A stretch of 64,000 nucleotides of DNA from Alphaproteobacteria bacterium (GCA_016869735.1 VGDL01000004.1:1-64000); one strand, 5' to 3'; counted from the stretch's first letter, positions 1-8,043 are shown. Translations and numbers: made by a program. The notes: generated by a model from the letters alone, not told the origin.

Positions 1-633
1 AGGGAATCGGCCCGGATTCCAGGGCAGGGCGCTGCCTGGGGCCGATTCGCGCGCCCTGGACCAGCCGGGCTGCCCCGGCTTTGGCTATTCAGTGACCCGT
101 CCCGCCTGCCGGACCCGCGCCTGGCCATGGAGGGCCTGCCGCGTGGCGCCGGGGTGGTGGCGCGCGGCCTGGCGCCGGGGCTTTTGGCGCCAGTGGCGCG
201 GCTGGCGCGCCAGGGCGGGCTGAGGCTGCTGCTTGCCGGGGATGGCCGGGCGGCGCTGGCATTGGGGGCCGGGCTGCATCTGCCGGATCGGCGGGAAAGC
301 GCGGGCCTGCTGCCTTTTCTGCTGGCACGCCGGGCTGCGCCAGGGCGCCTTATATTGAGTATGGCCGCGCATGGCGGCCAGCGCAGCGCGGCTCGGGCTA
401 GGCGGCTTCGGGTGGATTGCGTGTTTCTTTCCCCAGTTTTCCCAACACGAAGCCACCCTGGCGCGCCCGCCCTTGGGGTCTTGCGTTGGGCGGGTTTGGC
501 GCGGCGCCTGCCTGCGCCCTGCATGGCTTTGGGGGGCATCACCCCCGGCAGGCTGGCTGCTTTGCCCGCCCCTGTGGCAGGGGTGGCGGCGATTGGGGGG
601 CTGGCACTACCTGTTGCGCGTTTGCCACAGTAA
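1..633 (+). CDS. Thiamine-phosphate-synthase-like protein (ThiE/TenI fold), 5' end outside window
   Basis: The reading frame is open from base 1 with no ATG, GTG or TTG start before the ATG at 127, so the gene almost certainly begins upstream of the window. The stretch before that ATG reads like the first strand of the family (LWLFSDPSRLPDP). The C-terminal half carries the TIM-barrel phosphate-binding signatures of the ThiE/TenI superfamily: VDCVFLSPVFPTRSHPG, then ALGGITPGRLAAL, then a closing GVAAIGG. The full length of at least 210 residues fits the family. Catalytically complete ThiE would join HMP-PP and thiazole phosphate, but the pyrophosphate-binding residues cannot be confirmed here, so a TenI-like paralogue is possible. 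An inverted repeat (GCCACA/TGTGGC, 624-639) spans the stop codon. Confidence 0.75.
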   Translation, partial: RESARIPGQGAAWGRFARPGPAGLPRLWLFSDPSRLPDPRLAMEGLPRGAGVVARGLAPGLLAPVARLARQGGLRLLLAGDGRAALALGAGLHLPDRRESAGLLPFLLARRAAPGRLILSMAAHGGQRSAARARRLRVDCVFLSPVFPTRSHPGAPALGVLRWAGLARRLPAPCMALGGITPGRLAALPAPVAGVAAIGGLALPVARLPQ

Positions 634-776
634 TGTGGCCAAGTCGCGGCAACCCCTGCTGAGAGGTTGCGGCCAGCGGCGTGAAATGATCATAGTCTTT
701 CAAGGTCTGGGGGATTTGGCGCCCATATTGGGGGTTCAGTCTTCCTTCCTGCCGGGGGCAGGGGCCGAGGAACACT

Positions 777-791
777 GCCGGATTTTCCGGC
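777..791 (+). promoter_or_regulatory. Hairpin in the porin 5' leader
   Basis: A perfect 6-bp stem, GCCGGA/TCCGGC with a TTT loop, lies just upstream of the ribosome-binding site (GAGGAG, about 796-801) of the porin gene. The 170-base gap before the porin start contains no gene, so the messenger may have a long leader. The function of the hairpin is unknown; mRNA stability or small-RNA control would be usual for a porin. Confidence 0.3.
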
Positions 792-807
792 TATGAGGAG
801 GACTTGA

Positions 808-2064
808 ATGCGTAAAATTCTTCTGGGAACGACTGCTGTTGTCAGTCTCGCTCTCGCGGCGCCGGCTGCTTTTGCCCAAACTGCGGCGCCTGCGCCCAGC
901 CTCGCCGGCGCTGGCGGTCCGACCATTCGCCTGGGCGGCTACTTCGATTTCAGCTATGGCGTGGTTTCGGATAGTGCTGATAAGGCCGGTGGAACTGGCG
1001 GTCGGGCTGCTGGGTCGCAGTCTCGTGCTACGACCGACTTCCGTAATGATGCGGAAATCTTTCTCTATGTTGACGGCCGAGCAGCCAATGGCCTTCAATA
1101 TGGTGCGGTTTTCGAACTGCAGATGGATAATATGGCTGCTACCGGCTCCGGCCAGGGCGTGGACTTCGACGAAATGTATGGTTTCGTGAAGGGCGCCTGG
1201 GGTGAACTGCGCTTCGGTGCAGAAGATGGCGCAGCGGGACTTATGCAGGTCCGTCCCCCCACCGTGTTGGGGTTGGGCACCTCTGCTGATTGGGACGAGT
1301 TCCTTCCCGCTGGCAACCAAATCATAGCAAGCTTTCAAGACAATGCTGACGCGACCAAGATCATCTACATGTCCCCGCAGTTCAGCGGCTTTGATTTCGG
1401 TTTTTCTTATGCAGCGAATCGTTTTGAAGGTGAACGCGCCGACACTAATACCAGCGCAACTGTGTTTCAGCGCGACAATACTGGCGTGACCAATGAATTG
1501 ACTGCCGCCATTCGCTATCGGGGTACACTCGGCGGTGTTGGCGTGCAGGCGAGCTTGTCGGGCATGTCGGCTGAGTCAGCAAAGCAGTCTGCCGGTGGTG
1601 CGGCGCTCGCCACGCGCGAGCGGAGCATCCGGGCCTATCATGCTGGCTTGGCGTTGAACGGCCTGATGCCCGGGCTTGCCATCGGTATCGACTATCACTG
1701 GGGTAATTACCGGGGCGCTCCGGGCACAACCGCCCTGAATGAGGGAGTGGATGGCAGCACCCAAATCGTGCTGGGTGCAACCTACACCGTTGGTGCACTC
1801 GCCATTGGCGCGCAATATGGCAACGCGGTCCAGTCCAACGGCGGCACGCGTGATGACCGCACCCAGACTTATATTGGTGCGGGTCTTGCCTATACCTTTG
1901 CGCCGGGCATGGCCTTCTTCGCCAGTTATAACGTCCTCAGCGATGAAAATGTGCCGACTGCGGCGCCTACGAACGCTGGGGCGACCCTCACCACCTACGG
2001 CGCTAACCTCGACAACAAGCGCGACATCTCGGTTGCGCTTGCTGGCGTGCGCCTCGCCTTCTGA
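808..2064 (+). CDS. Gram-negative general porin (Porin_4 type)
   Basis: This 418-residue outer-membrane beta-barrel begins with a clear Sec signal peptide (MRKILLGTTAVVSLALAAPAAFAQ, cleavage about residue 23/24). The mature part is rich in Gly, Asp and aromatic residues, alternates in the way of beta strands (IRLGGYFDFSYG near the start, ISVALAGVRLAF at the end), and ends in Phe, the usual barrel-assembly signal. Length and pattern match alphaproteobacterial and betaproteobacterial porins that let small solutes diffuse across the outer membrane. A strong GAGGAG precedes the ATG by 6 bases. The gene stands alone with its own terminator, which fits high expression. Confidence 0.88.
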   Translation: MRKILLGTTAVVSLALAAPAAFAQTAAPAPSLAGAGGPTIRLGGYFDFSYGVVSDSADKAGGTGGRAAGSQSRATTDFRNDAEIFLYVDGRAANGLQYGAVFELQMDNMAATGSGQGVDFDEMYGFVKGAWGELRFGAEDGAAGLMQVRPPTVLGLGTSADWDEFLPAGNQIIASFQDNADATKIIYMSPQFSGFDFGFSYAANRFEGERADTNTSATVFQRDNTGVTNELTAAIRYRGTLGGVGVQASLSGMSAESAKQSAGGAALATRERSIRAYHAGLALNGLMPGLAIGIDYHWGNYRGAPGTTALNEGVDGSTQIVLGATYTVGALAIGAQYGNAVQSNGGTRDDRTQTYIGAGLAYTFAPGMAFFASYNVLSDENVPTAAPTNAGATLTTYGANLDNKRDISVALAGVRLAF

Positions 2065-2087
2065 TCTTCGGATCATTCGGAAAAAAG

Positions 2088-2124
2088 GGGCGGCGAGGGA
2101 AACCTTGCCGCCCTTTCTCTTTTC
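2088..2124 (+). terminator. Rho-independent terminator of the porin gene
   Basis: An 11-bp GC-rich stem (GGGCGGCGAGG / CCTTGCCGCCC, one G-T wobble) with a GAAA tetraloop is followed by the pyrimidine tract TTTCTCTTTTC. It starts 24 bases after the porin stop codon. Confidence 0.85.
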
Positions 2125-2155
2125 AGATGGTGGTGGTTTCGGCTATTAACATTGC

Positions 2156-2722
2156 ATGATTCTGTTCCAAAACCGACGCTCCCCCCCCCTCCGGCTGTTG
2201 TTCAGCCTTCCGCTGCTTGGCCTTGCGGCCTGCAGCGGCGACTCATCGCAGGTCCGCGAAGTGGGTCGGGACGAATACAATACCGACAGCAGGCGCGAAC
2301 GATTGCTGCGCGCCACATCCGGGTCCGGGACAGGCGGTGGTATCACCATGATGGGTGCTGGCACCGAAAAGGGCCAGGAAGAAGGCCGCGGCAGTGGTGG
2401 GCTTGGGGTGAATGCCTTCCTGTGGCGTGCCACGCTGGATACGCTTTCCTTCATGCCGCTGGCATCGGCCGATCCCTTTGGTGGCGTTATCATCACGGAT
2501 TGGCACGCGCCTGGCGGCGTTTCCAATGAACGCTTCAAGGCAACAGCCTATGTGCTTGGACGGCAGCTGCGGTCTGACGGGGTCCGCATTTCCGTCTTTC
2601 GCCAAGTGCGCGGCCCGGGCGGTTGGGTAGATGCGCCAGTCAGCGCCGCGACAGCGGCGGAATTGGAAGACAAGGTCCTGACCCGTGCGCGGGAATTGCG
2701 CAGCCAATCAGCCGGGCGCTAG
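2156..2722 (+). CDS. DUF3576 family lipoprotein
   Basis: The 188-residue product has a short basic N-terminus, a hydrophobic segment and a lipobox (LGLAAC, Cys about residue 26), so it should be an acylated envelope lipoprotein. The remainder matches my recollection of the alphaproteobacterial DUF3576 family: GGLGVNAFLWRATLDTLSFMPL, then PFGGVIITDW, then NERFKATAYVLGRQLRSDG. The function is unknown. In many alphaproteobacteria this family lies just upstream of leuS and lptE; here it is followed by a TPR glycosyltransferase, so that linkage is not kept. The ATG at 2156 places the lipobox correctly. Confidence 0.8.
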   Translation: MILFQNRRSPPLRLLFSLPLLGLAACSGDSSQVREVGRDEYNTDSRRERLLRATSGSGTGGGITMMGAGTEKGQEEGRGSGGLGVNAFLWRATLDTLSFMPLASADPFGGVIITDWHAPGGVSNERFKATAYVLGRQLRSDGVRISVFRQVRGPGGWVDAPVSAATAAELEDKVLTRARELRSQSAGR

Positions 2723-2768
2723 AGCAGATCCCGTTCAGATGGATAAATCTGAACGGGTGAAGATGCTC
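2722..2768. repeat. Long imperfect palindrome downstream of the DUF3576 gene
   Basis: A perfect 11-bp inverted repeat (CCCGTTCAGAT / ATCTGAACGGG, loop GGATAA, 2730-2757) sits inside shorter outer arms (GAGCA 2722-2726 / TGCTC 2764-2768). No T-tract follows. It starts on the last base of the DUF3576 stop codon. Similar GATCCCGTTCAGA palindromes are dispersed in alphaproteobacterial genomes as far as I recall, so it may be a REP-type repeat acting as an mRNA 3' end. Confidence 0.6.
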
Positions 2769-2818
2769 GAAAACAACATGGTTAAGCCATAGGTGTATCC
2801 TCTGGAATCAATGACCTG

Positions 2819-4771
2819 ATGATGCCGCCTGCCGCGCTTTGGGGCCAAGTGCAAATGGCCATGCAGCAGGGGCGGCTGGATGCGGCTGAAGCGGGGGCCG
2901 AGCAAATCCTGCGCGCCGCGCCGCGCCATACCGGTGCCTTGCATATTCTGGGGGTGATCTGCCTGCAACGCCGGCAGATGCCGGAAGCGCTGCGCTGGTT
3001 GAAGAAAGCCACCCAGGCAGACCAGCGCAACGCGATGATCTGGGCGACGCTCGGCTATGCCTGTTTCGAAACCGCTGCCTTTCGTGATGCGGTGGACGCT
3101 TTTCGCAAGGCGTCTTTGATTGATGCGCGCGCGCATCCCGCCTTGCATGGCTTGGGCAAAAGTTTGCAAGCCTTGGGCCGATATCAGGAGGCCGCGGCCG
3201 CGCTCGGCCGCGCGATTGCCCTTGAACCGCGCAATCCGGACTACCTGAATGATCGCGGGGTGGCGCTGATGGAAAGCGGTGTGATCACCGAAGCGTTACG
3301 GGATTTTGATGCCGCGCTTCTGCTGGCACCAGGATTTTTTGGCGCCCTGATGAACAAGGGATTGGCGCTGAAGAAATCCGGTGATGCAGCCAGCGCATGC
3401 ATGGCTTTGGACCAAGCGATCAACCTCAATCCTTCCTATGCGCCCGCGCATAATAATCGCGCCGCGATCCTGTTGGATTTGGGGGATGCTGCACAGGCCT
3501 TGGCAGCAGCAGATCGCGCCATTGCGCTAGCGCCTGATTTTGCGGAAGCCTGGAACAACAAGGGGCTGGCGCTGCTCGATTTGAAAGATCACAGTGCTGC
3601 CCTTGAAAATTTTCGACATGCCGCGCGGCTTGATCCAGCAAATGCGGCAGCACATTACAACGCGGCGGGTATCCATTGGCAGCGCGGCGACTATGCTGCG
3701 GCAGCCGAGGCGCATCGGCATTGCCTGAATGCCGCTCCTAATCATCTTTCAGCGCTGAATGATCTTGGCCTCGCGGAAGCTGCACTTGGCAATCACACCG
3801 CCGCGCTGGCATGCTATGATCGCGCGTTGCGACTGACGCCGGATTTTTCTGAGGCGCAATTCAACAAATCCCTGACCTGCCTTTTGTTTGGCAACCTCAA
3901 GGAAGGTTGGCACCTGTGGGAGGCACGCAAGCGCAAGAAAATCCCAGTCGGCTTTCAGGATTTCGGCCTGCCATTATGGACTGGGGCGCAGGATGTGGCA
4001 GGGCGGCGTATCCTGCTGCATTGGGAACAGGGGTTTGGCGATACGATTCAATTTATTCGTTATGCGCCAATGGTTCAGGCTAAGGGCGCTGATGTTGCGC
4101 TCATGGTGCAGCCTGAATTGGCGCCCCTCATCCGCCGCGTAATGCCGGGCATTCAAATGGTGGAAGCCCCACCCGCCGACGCCACCCTGCAATGCCCCCT
4201 CATGAGCCTGCCGCGTGCCTTGGCGACAGAATTGGGAACGATCCCGCCTGCACCAGTTTGGCGGGCGGATGAAACACGCCGTGCCATGTGGCGCGCGCGG
4301 CTGGGCGCCTCTGACAGGCCCCGCATTGGGTTTGCCTGGCGCGGTAGCGCAGGCCATACCAATGACCGCAACCGGTCGCTGCCCATTCAATCGGGTTTTC
4401 CGATAATGGACGGCAGCGCAGCCTGGTTCGGTATTCAAAAGGGTCTGCCGGCAGCCGACCATGAGGCCCTTTCAGCTACGCCAAAACTCCGCATCTTCGA
4501 CAGCGAGATCAATGATTTTGAAGATACCGCCGCGCTGATCGCCGAGATGGATTTGATCATTACCGTGGATACCAGCCTTGCGCATCTTGCTGGCAGTATG
4601 GGCCGCGATTGTTGGGTCCTGCTGCCCTTCAATCCGGATTGGCGCTGGTTGCTCGATCGGGAAGATAGTCCCTGGTATGCGTCAATCAGGCTTTTCCGGC
4701 AGAAACACCCTGGTGACTGGGCGGGGCCATTGCAAGAAATCCGCAGCGCCTTAGCAGCCCATTTCCGGTGA
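2819..4771 (+). CDS. TPR-repeat protein with C-terminal GT9/OGT-like glycosyltransferase domain
   Basis: The 650-residue protein has about ten tandem tetratricopeptide repeats over residues 1-375, recognisable by recurring units such as AHNNRAAILLDLGDAAQALA and AWNNKGLALLDLKDHSAAL. A C-terminal nucleotide-sugar-transferase-like domain follows (about 390-650). That domain has the start LLHWEQGFGDTIQFIRYAP, then IGFAWRGSAGHTNDRNRSLP, and the terminal motif MDLIITVDTSLAHLAGSMG typical of TPR-linked heptosyltransferase/OGT-like enzymes. It probably glycosylates a surface polymer or protein; acceptor and donor are unknown. The ATG lacks a strong ribosome-binding site. No other glycan genes lie beside it. 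Confidence 0.75.
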   Translation: MMPPAALWGQVQMAMQQGRLDAAEAGAEQILRAAPRHTGALHILGVICLQRRQMPEALRWLKKATQADQRNAMIWATLGYACFETAAFRDAVDAFRKASLIDARAHPALHGLGKSLQALGRYQEAAAALGRAIALEPRNPDYLNDRGVALMESGVITEALRDFDAALLLAPGFFGALMNKGLALKKSGDAASACMALDQAINLNPSYAPAHNNRAAILLDLGDAAQALAAADRAIALAPDFAEAWNNKGLALLDLKDHSAALENFRHAARLDPANAAAHYNAAGIHWQRGDYAAAAEAHRHCLNAAPNHLSALNDLGLAEAALGNHTAALACYDRALRLTPDFSEAQFNKSLTCLLFGNLKEGWHLWEARKRKKIPVGFQDFGLPLWTGAQDVAGRRILLHWEQGFGDTIQFIRYAPMVQAKGADVALMVQPELAPLIRRVMPGIQMVEAPPADATLQCPLMSLPRALATELGTIPPAPVWRADETRRAMWRARLGASDRPRIGFAWRGSAGHTNDRNRSLPIQSGFPIMDGSAAWFGIQKGLPAADHEALSATPKLRIFDSEINDFEDTAALIAEMDLIITVDTSLAHLAGSMGRDCWVLLPFNPDWRWLLDREDSPWYASIRLFRQKHPGDWAGPLQEIRSALAAHFR

Positions 4772-4897
4772 ATGGATGGGGGCGGAAGAAGCGCCATGCA
4801 TGTTTGGCGCGGGTTGCCCTTCAGGGTGGGTGCGGTGATGGCGGCAAATATGCGCCGCCATCGGCGGATCATGCCAGGCAAGCGGCCTGGAACCTGC

Positions 4898-6304
4898 TCA
4901 AGTCACGCGAAAATTGCTGAATTGCCAAGGATCTTCGCGGTCCAATTCCTCCGGGAAAAGTGTGGCGCGGTCCTGCAGCGGGGTCCATTCGGCATAAACC
5001 CCGGCCATTTCGCCCAGATAGGGCAGGCAGATATCAAGCATCCGCGCATGGTCCAGTTCATCGGCTTCCAGCACCCCAAGTTCAGGGTTTTCCATGGCGA
5101 AGACCACGCCCGCCAGCACGGCAGCGCAAACCTGCAGCGAGGTCGCGTTGTTATGTGGCGCAAGGGCGCGTGCTTCTTCAATCGTCAGGCGTGAACCATA
5201 CCAATAGGCGCCCTTCTTGTGCCCCATCAGCAAGACGCCAAGCTCATCCATGCCAGAGGTGATTTCATCCATCATCAAACGCTTGCTGTCCTGGAGTTTC
5301 CAGTTCTGGCCAGCGAATTCATGCAGCGAAAGCACCGCGTCATCGCAGGGATGATAGGCGTAATGGGCGGTTGGCCGATAGATCACGGCGCCCGCCGCAT
5401 CCCGGCGCGTATAGTAATCCGCGATTGAAATGCTTTCATTATGGGTAATCAGAAAGGCCTGCATCGGGCCTTCCAGCGGGGTCCAGCTCCGCACCCGCGT
5501 CGCCGCCCCTGGGCGCATCAGGTAAATCGCCGCATCGCCGCCGAAATCATGGCGCTTCCCATCTGCGGGCAGCGCCTTTTCATGGCTGCCCCAGCCCAGT
5601 TCCGCCGGTTGGCAGCCTTCACCCGTGAAGCCATCAATGGACCAGGTATTGACGAATTCGCCACGGCGCTTGGCCATGCTCTCCGCAACCTGGGTATCGC
5701 GTTCGGCGATATGGATCACCTTGACGCCAAGATCATGCGCCAGCGCCGCCCATGCCGCGCGGGATTGCGGCACACTGACTTCATGGCCTGTGTCGGCGGC
5801 GATATTCAGCAGCGCCTGCTTCACGAAATGCGAAACAAGCCCCGGATTGGCGCCATGCGTCATGACAGCCGTTGGCCCAGCACCATCCTTGAGCGCGAGC
5901 GCGCTTTCACGCAGCGCGTAATTGGACCTGAGTGATGGGGAAAGCGATGTATCCGTATAGCCGCCGACCCATGGTTCCACGCAGGTGTCCAGGTAAAGCA
6001 CACCAATGTCGCGGCACAGCTTGACTAACGCGACCGAGGATATGTCCACGGAAAGGTTGAGCAAGAAATCCCCCGGCGCCAGGCGCGCGCCAAGCTCCGC
6101 CGCGTAGTTTTCGCGCGTGAGGGGCAGGATGGTGTGGCGAATGCCATGCTGGGCGGCAATCGCCTCCCCCCGCGTATCAGAGGTCAGGATTTCAATGCGG
6201 TCCTTCGGCATGTCGATATGCCGCAGGATCAGGGGCAGCACCCCTTGGCCGATGGACCCAAAGCCCAGCATCAGCAGCCGGCCATCAAAAGCAGCGTGTT
6301 TCAT
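4898..6304 (-). CDS. hss: Homospermidine synthase
   Basis: The 468-residue protein matches bacterial homospermidine synthase of the saccharopine-dehydrogenase-like fold, which makes sym-homospermidine from putrescine using NAD as a catalytic hydride carrier. A Rossmann loop occurs at the N-terminus (LMLGFGSIGQG, about residues 8-18). It is followed by NLSVDISSVALVKLC, a VEPWVGGY segment, and MTHGANPGLVSHFVKQAL, all as I know them from this family. I start it at the ATG at 6304 because GAAGGAAG lies just upstream; the frame itself is open 12 codons further. It lies 16 bases downstream of the ornithine decarboxylase remnant, so the two were probably one operon. Confidence 0.9.
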   Translation of the reverse strand: MKHAAFDGRLLMLGFGSIGQGVLPLILRHIDMPKDRIEILTSDTRGEAIAAQHGIRHTILPLTRENYAAELGARLAPGDFLLNLSVDISSVALVKLCRDIGVLYLDTCVEPWVGGYTDTSLSPSLRSNYALRESALALKDGAGPTAVMTHGANPGLVSHFVKQALLNIAADTGHEVSVPQSRAAWAALAHDLGVKVIHIAERDTQVAESMAKRRGEFVNTWSIDGFTGEGCQPAELGWGSHEKALPADGKRHDFGGDAAIYLMRPGAATRVRSWTPLEGPMQAFLITHNESISIADYYTRRDAAGAVIYRPTAHYAYHPCDDAVLSLHEFAGQNWKLQDSKRLMMDEITSGMDELGVLLMGHKKGAYWYGSRLTIEEARALAPHNNATSLQVCAAVLAGVVFAMENPELGVLEADELDHARMLDICLPYLGEMAGVYAEWTPLQDRATLFPEELDREDPWQFSNFRVT

Positions 6305-6320
6305 GTCACTTCCTTCATTG

Positions 6321-6755
6321 TCACGCCGCGCGCGGCGCATTCAGTATGTCATGTGGTGTGACGCGCAGCGGTGCGTCAGCAATTTCGGTCACCAGGGCGC
6401 GGTCAAAGCCATTGAAGGCGGTGCGCAAAGCCGTCCCATAAGCCCAAAGCTGCCCGATTTCGATCCAATCTCCTTGGCCGATATCGCCGGGCAAAGTCCA
6501 TGGACCTTTCATGATATTTGCCGAATCGCAGGTGGGGCCAAACAACACAAATTCCTGGCACGCGGCGCCCAACCCGCTGCCTTCCGCACGGATCAGGCGA
6601 TGCGGAAAGCGAAACCCAGGTGCGCCGGGACGCAGGCAATAGACCGGCTCTTCCGGGCGGAGGAACCGCACCAGACCATCCACGCTGGGGAAAGACGGCA
6701 GGCTGGCCGAACGGCGCAGCGGAGAGACAGCATTACGGCTACGAATATGGCTCAT
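6321..6755 (-). pseudogene. Ornithine decarboxylase (PLP fold type III) remnant, barrel removed by in-frame deletion
   Basis: The 144-codon frame joins what looks like the extreme N-terminus of an acetobacteral ornithine/lysine decarboxylase (SLPSFPSVDGLVRFLRPEE then PVYCLRP) directly to the family's C-terminal barrel (GAPGFRFPHRLIR, FGPTCDSANIM, GDWIEIGQL, TAFNGFD). Complete enzymes have about 380-400 residues. Some 240 residues between the two parts are missing, including the PLP-binding lysine and the whole alpha/beta barrel. The junction is at about 6626/6627 and is in frame. A TGG (Trp) stands where the family usually has Gly in IEIGQLGAYG. A GTG at 6758 and an ATG at 6755 both follow the ribosome-binding site AGAAGGGG. 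PTCDS, which lines the partner subunit's active site, is kept, but the product cannot be an active decarboxylase. Confidence 0.78.
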
Positions 6756-6758
6756 CAC

Positions 6759-7035
6759 AAAGACCCCTTCTGGAAGGGAGGAAAAGGCGCCCCCGCCGCC
6801 ACACCGCAGCCTTTTGGGCTTGGCGCGCAGCGATGCCTTCAGGGCGCTGCGTTCAAAGCGATGAGGAGGTCATCGCAGAGCGGCAGACAGGCGACACAGG
6901 CGGCTCCCTCGAACATTCCGGCCCATCTTTGGCTGGATCGAACAAAGGACGCGTCCCGTCGTTGCTTGTGGCCCTGAGACAGGGCCTCGCGGCACGTGCG
7001 ATGGCGTCAGCGCCCCCATCCCGGGTAGCGCTGAC
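6759..7035 (-). ncRNA. Structured 5' leader upstream of the ornithine decarboxylase remnant (speF-leader-like candidate)
   Basis: This is the gene-free 390-base gap before the remnant. Reading the minus strand it holds four clean hairpins: GTCAGCGC/GCGCTGAC (8 bp, 7035-7006), GGCCCTG/CAGGGCC (7 bp, loop TCT, 6986-6970), CGATGA/TCATCG with a CCTCC anti-Shine-Dalgarno loop (6875-6859), and CCCTT/AAGGG (6778-6765). The last one folds over the decarboxylase ribosome-binding site. A conserved 'speF' leader RNA is described upstream of alphaproteobacterial ornithine decarboxylase genes (Rfam speF). Position and architecture here fit, but I cannot score the covariance model. It should control translation in response to polyamine status. 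Confidence 0.5.
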
Positions 7036-7038
7036 AGG

Positions 7039-7067
7039 GATATATGCGGAAATAAAATCGAATGCAA
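7039..7067 (-). promoter_or_regulatory. Candidate sigma-70-type promoter for the decarboxylase leader
   Basis: On the minus strand TTGCAT (7067-7062), a 17-base spacer and TATATC (7044-7039) resemble -35 and -10 boxes in a locally AT-rich stretch. Transcription would begin near the first hairpin of the leader. Only sequence resemblance supports this. Confidence 0.35.
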
Positions 7068-7146
7068 GATAAAAATCTCGCTCTAAAGCTAATTGGCCGT
7101 TTTTTCGCCCGGATAACCCGGGCTAGGTCGGGAAATTATCCCGCCC

Positions 7147-8043
7147 CTATTTTCCACTGGCAAAAAGGCACAGATACTCCCAGGCGATGGTGGCGGCGGC
7201 CAAGGCGGTGATTTCCGCAACATCATGGGCAGGCGCCACTTCCACAATATCCGCGCCACAAAAATCAACGCCCGCCATGCCGCGCAGGATCGCCTGGGCC
7301 TGCCAGCTTGCCAGGCCGCCAATTTCGGGCGTGCCAGTGCCGGGGGCGAAGGCCGGGTCCAGCCCGTCAATGTCAAAGGAAAGGTAGCAGGGGCCGGCGC
7401 CAAGCACTGCCCGCGCCTCAGCGATGACCGATGCGATGGAGCTTTGGTGGACATCCTGGGCCGAGAGGATGGTCACCCCCTTCCCGCGCGTCCATTCAAA
7501 CATCTCCGGCCAGGCGGGCGCACGGATACCGATCTGCACCATGCGCCGCGGGTCCACCAAGCCTTCCGTAATGGCGTGCCAGAACACGGCCCCATGCGCG
7601 AAAGCCTGCCCGAAATTATCCTTGGACGTATCAAGATGCGCATCTATGTGGAGCAGCCCCACGGGCGCACCAAGCCGCTTGGTCAAGGCCCGCAGCAGGG
7701 CAAGCGTTATGCCGTGCTCCCCGCCAAGCGCCAGCAGATGGGAAAGGCCCGTGGCCTGTTCTTCGATCATCGCCAGGCTTTTGACGATATCCCCAAGGGC
7801 AATATCAAATTCACCAAGATCGGAAAGATCGAGCGCGGCGGGGTCAGCGCCGCTCACCGGATGGCGGCCATCTGTCAGCATGCGGGCGGCGGCGCGAATG
7901 GCGCGCGGCCCATCGCGCGCGCCGGCGCGGTTGGTGGTGCCGATATCAAGCGGCACGCCAGCGATGCAAAACGCAGCGCCCCGGTCCTGCGCACGGGCAC
8001 CAAGAAATGAATGGGGGGCGGCAAAGGTAATGGGCATGGACAT
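7147..8043 (-). CDS. speB: Agmatinase / ureohydrolase family protein
   Basis: The 298-residue protein has the binuclear manganese signatures of the arginase-agmatinase family: GGEHGITL, then DAHLDTSKD (DAHxD), then SFDIDGLDPAFAPGTGTPE (SxDxDxxDPxxxPGxG). Agmatinase splits agmatine to putrescine and urea, which would feed the neighbouring homospermidine synthase. Other guanidino substrates (guanidinobutyrate, guanidinopropionate) cannot be excluded from sequence. I start it at ATG 8043 after GGGAAAGAAG; a second ATG lies two codons further in. It is on the same strand as, and upstream of, the decarboxylase remnant, separated by 390 bases that hold the latter's own leader. Confidence 0.8.
   Translation of the reverse strand: MSMPITFAAPHSFLGARAQDRGAAFCIAGVPLDIGTTNRAGARDGPRAIRAAARMLTDGRHPVSGADPAALDLSDLGEFDIALGDIVKSLAMIEEQATGLSHLLALGGEHGITLALLRALTKRLGAPVGLLHIDAHLDTSKDNFGQAFAHGAVFWHAITEGLVDPRRMVQIGIRAPAWPEMFEWTRGKGVTILSAQDVHQSSIASVIAEARAVLGAGPCYLSFDIDGLDPAFAPGTGTPEIGGLASWQAQAILRGMAGVDFCGADIVEVAPAHDVAEITALAAATIAWEYLCLFASGK

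Noticed and set aside
4772-5194. 140-residue plus-strand frame antisense to homospermidine synthase
   Set aside because: It lies mostly opposite the conserved hss coding sequence, and its composition is that of a shadow frame in GC-rich DNA.
6870-7067. 65-codon minus-strand frame in the decarboxylase leader as an independent gene
   Set aside because: It begins with TTG overlapping the proposed -35 box and has no ribosome-binding site. I mention it only as a possible upstream frame of the leader.
7107-7123. GCCCGG/CCGGGC hairpin downstream of the decarboxylase promoter region as a terminator
   Set aside because: In neither direction is it followed by a T-tract, and the agmatinase gene reads away from a position where it would act.
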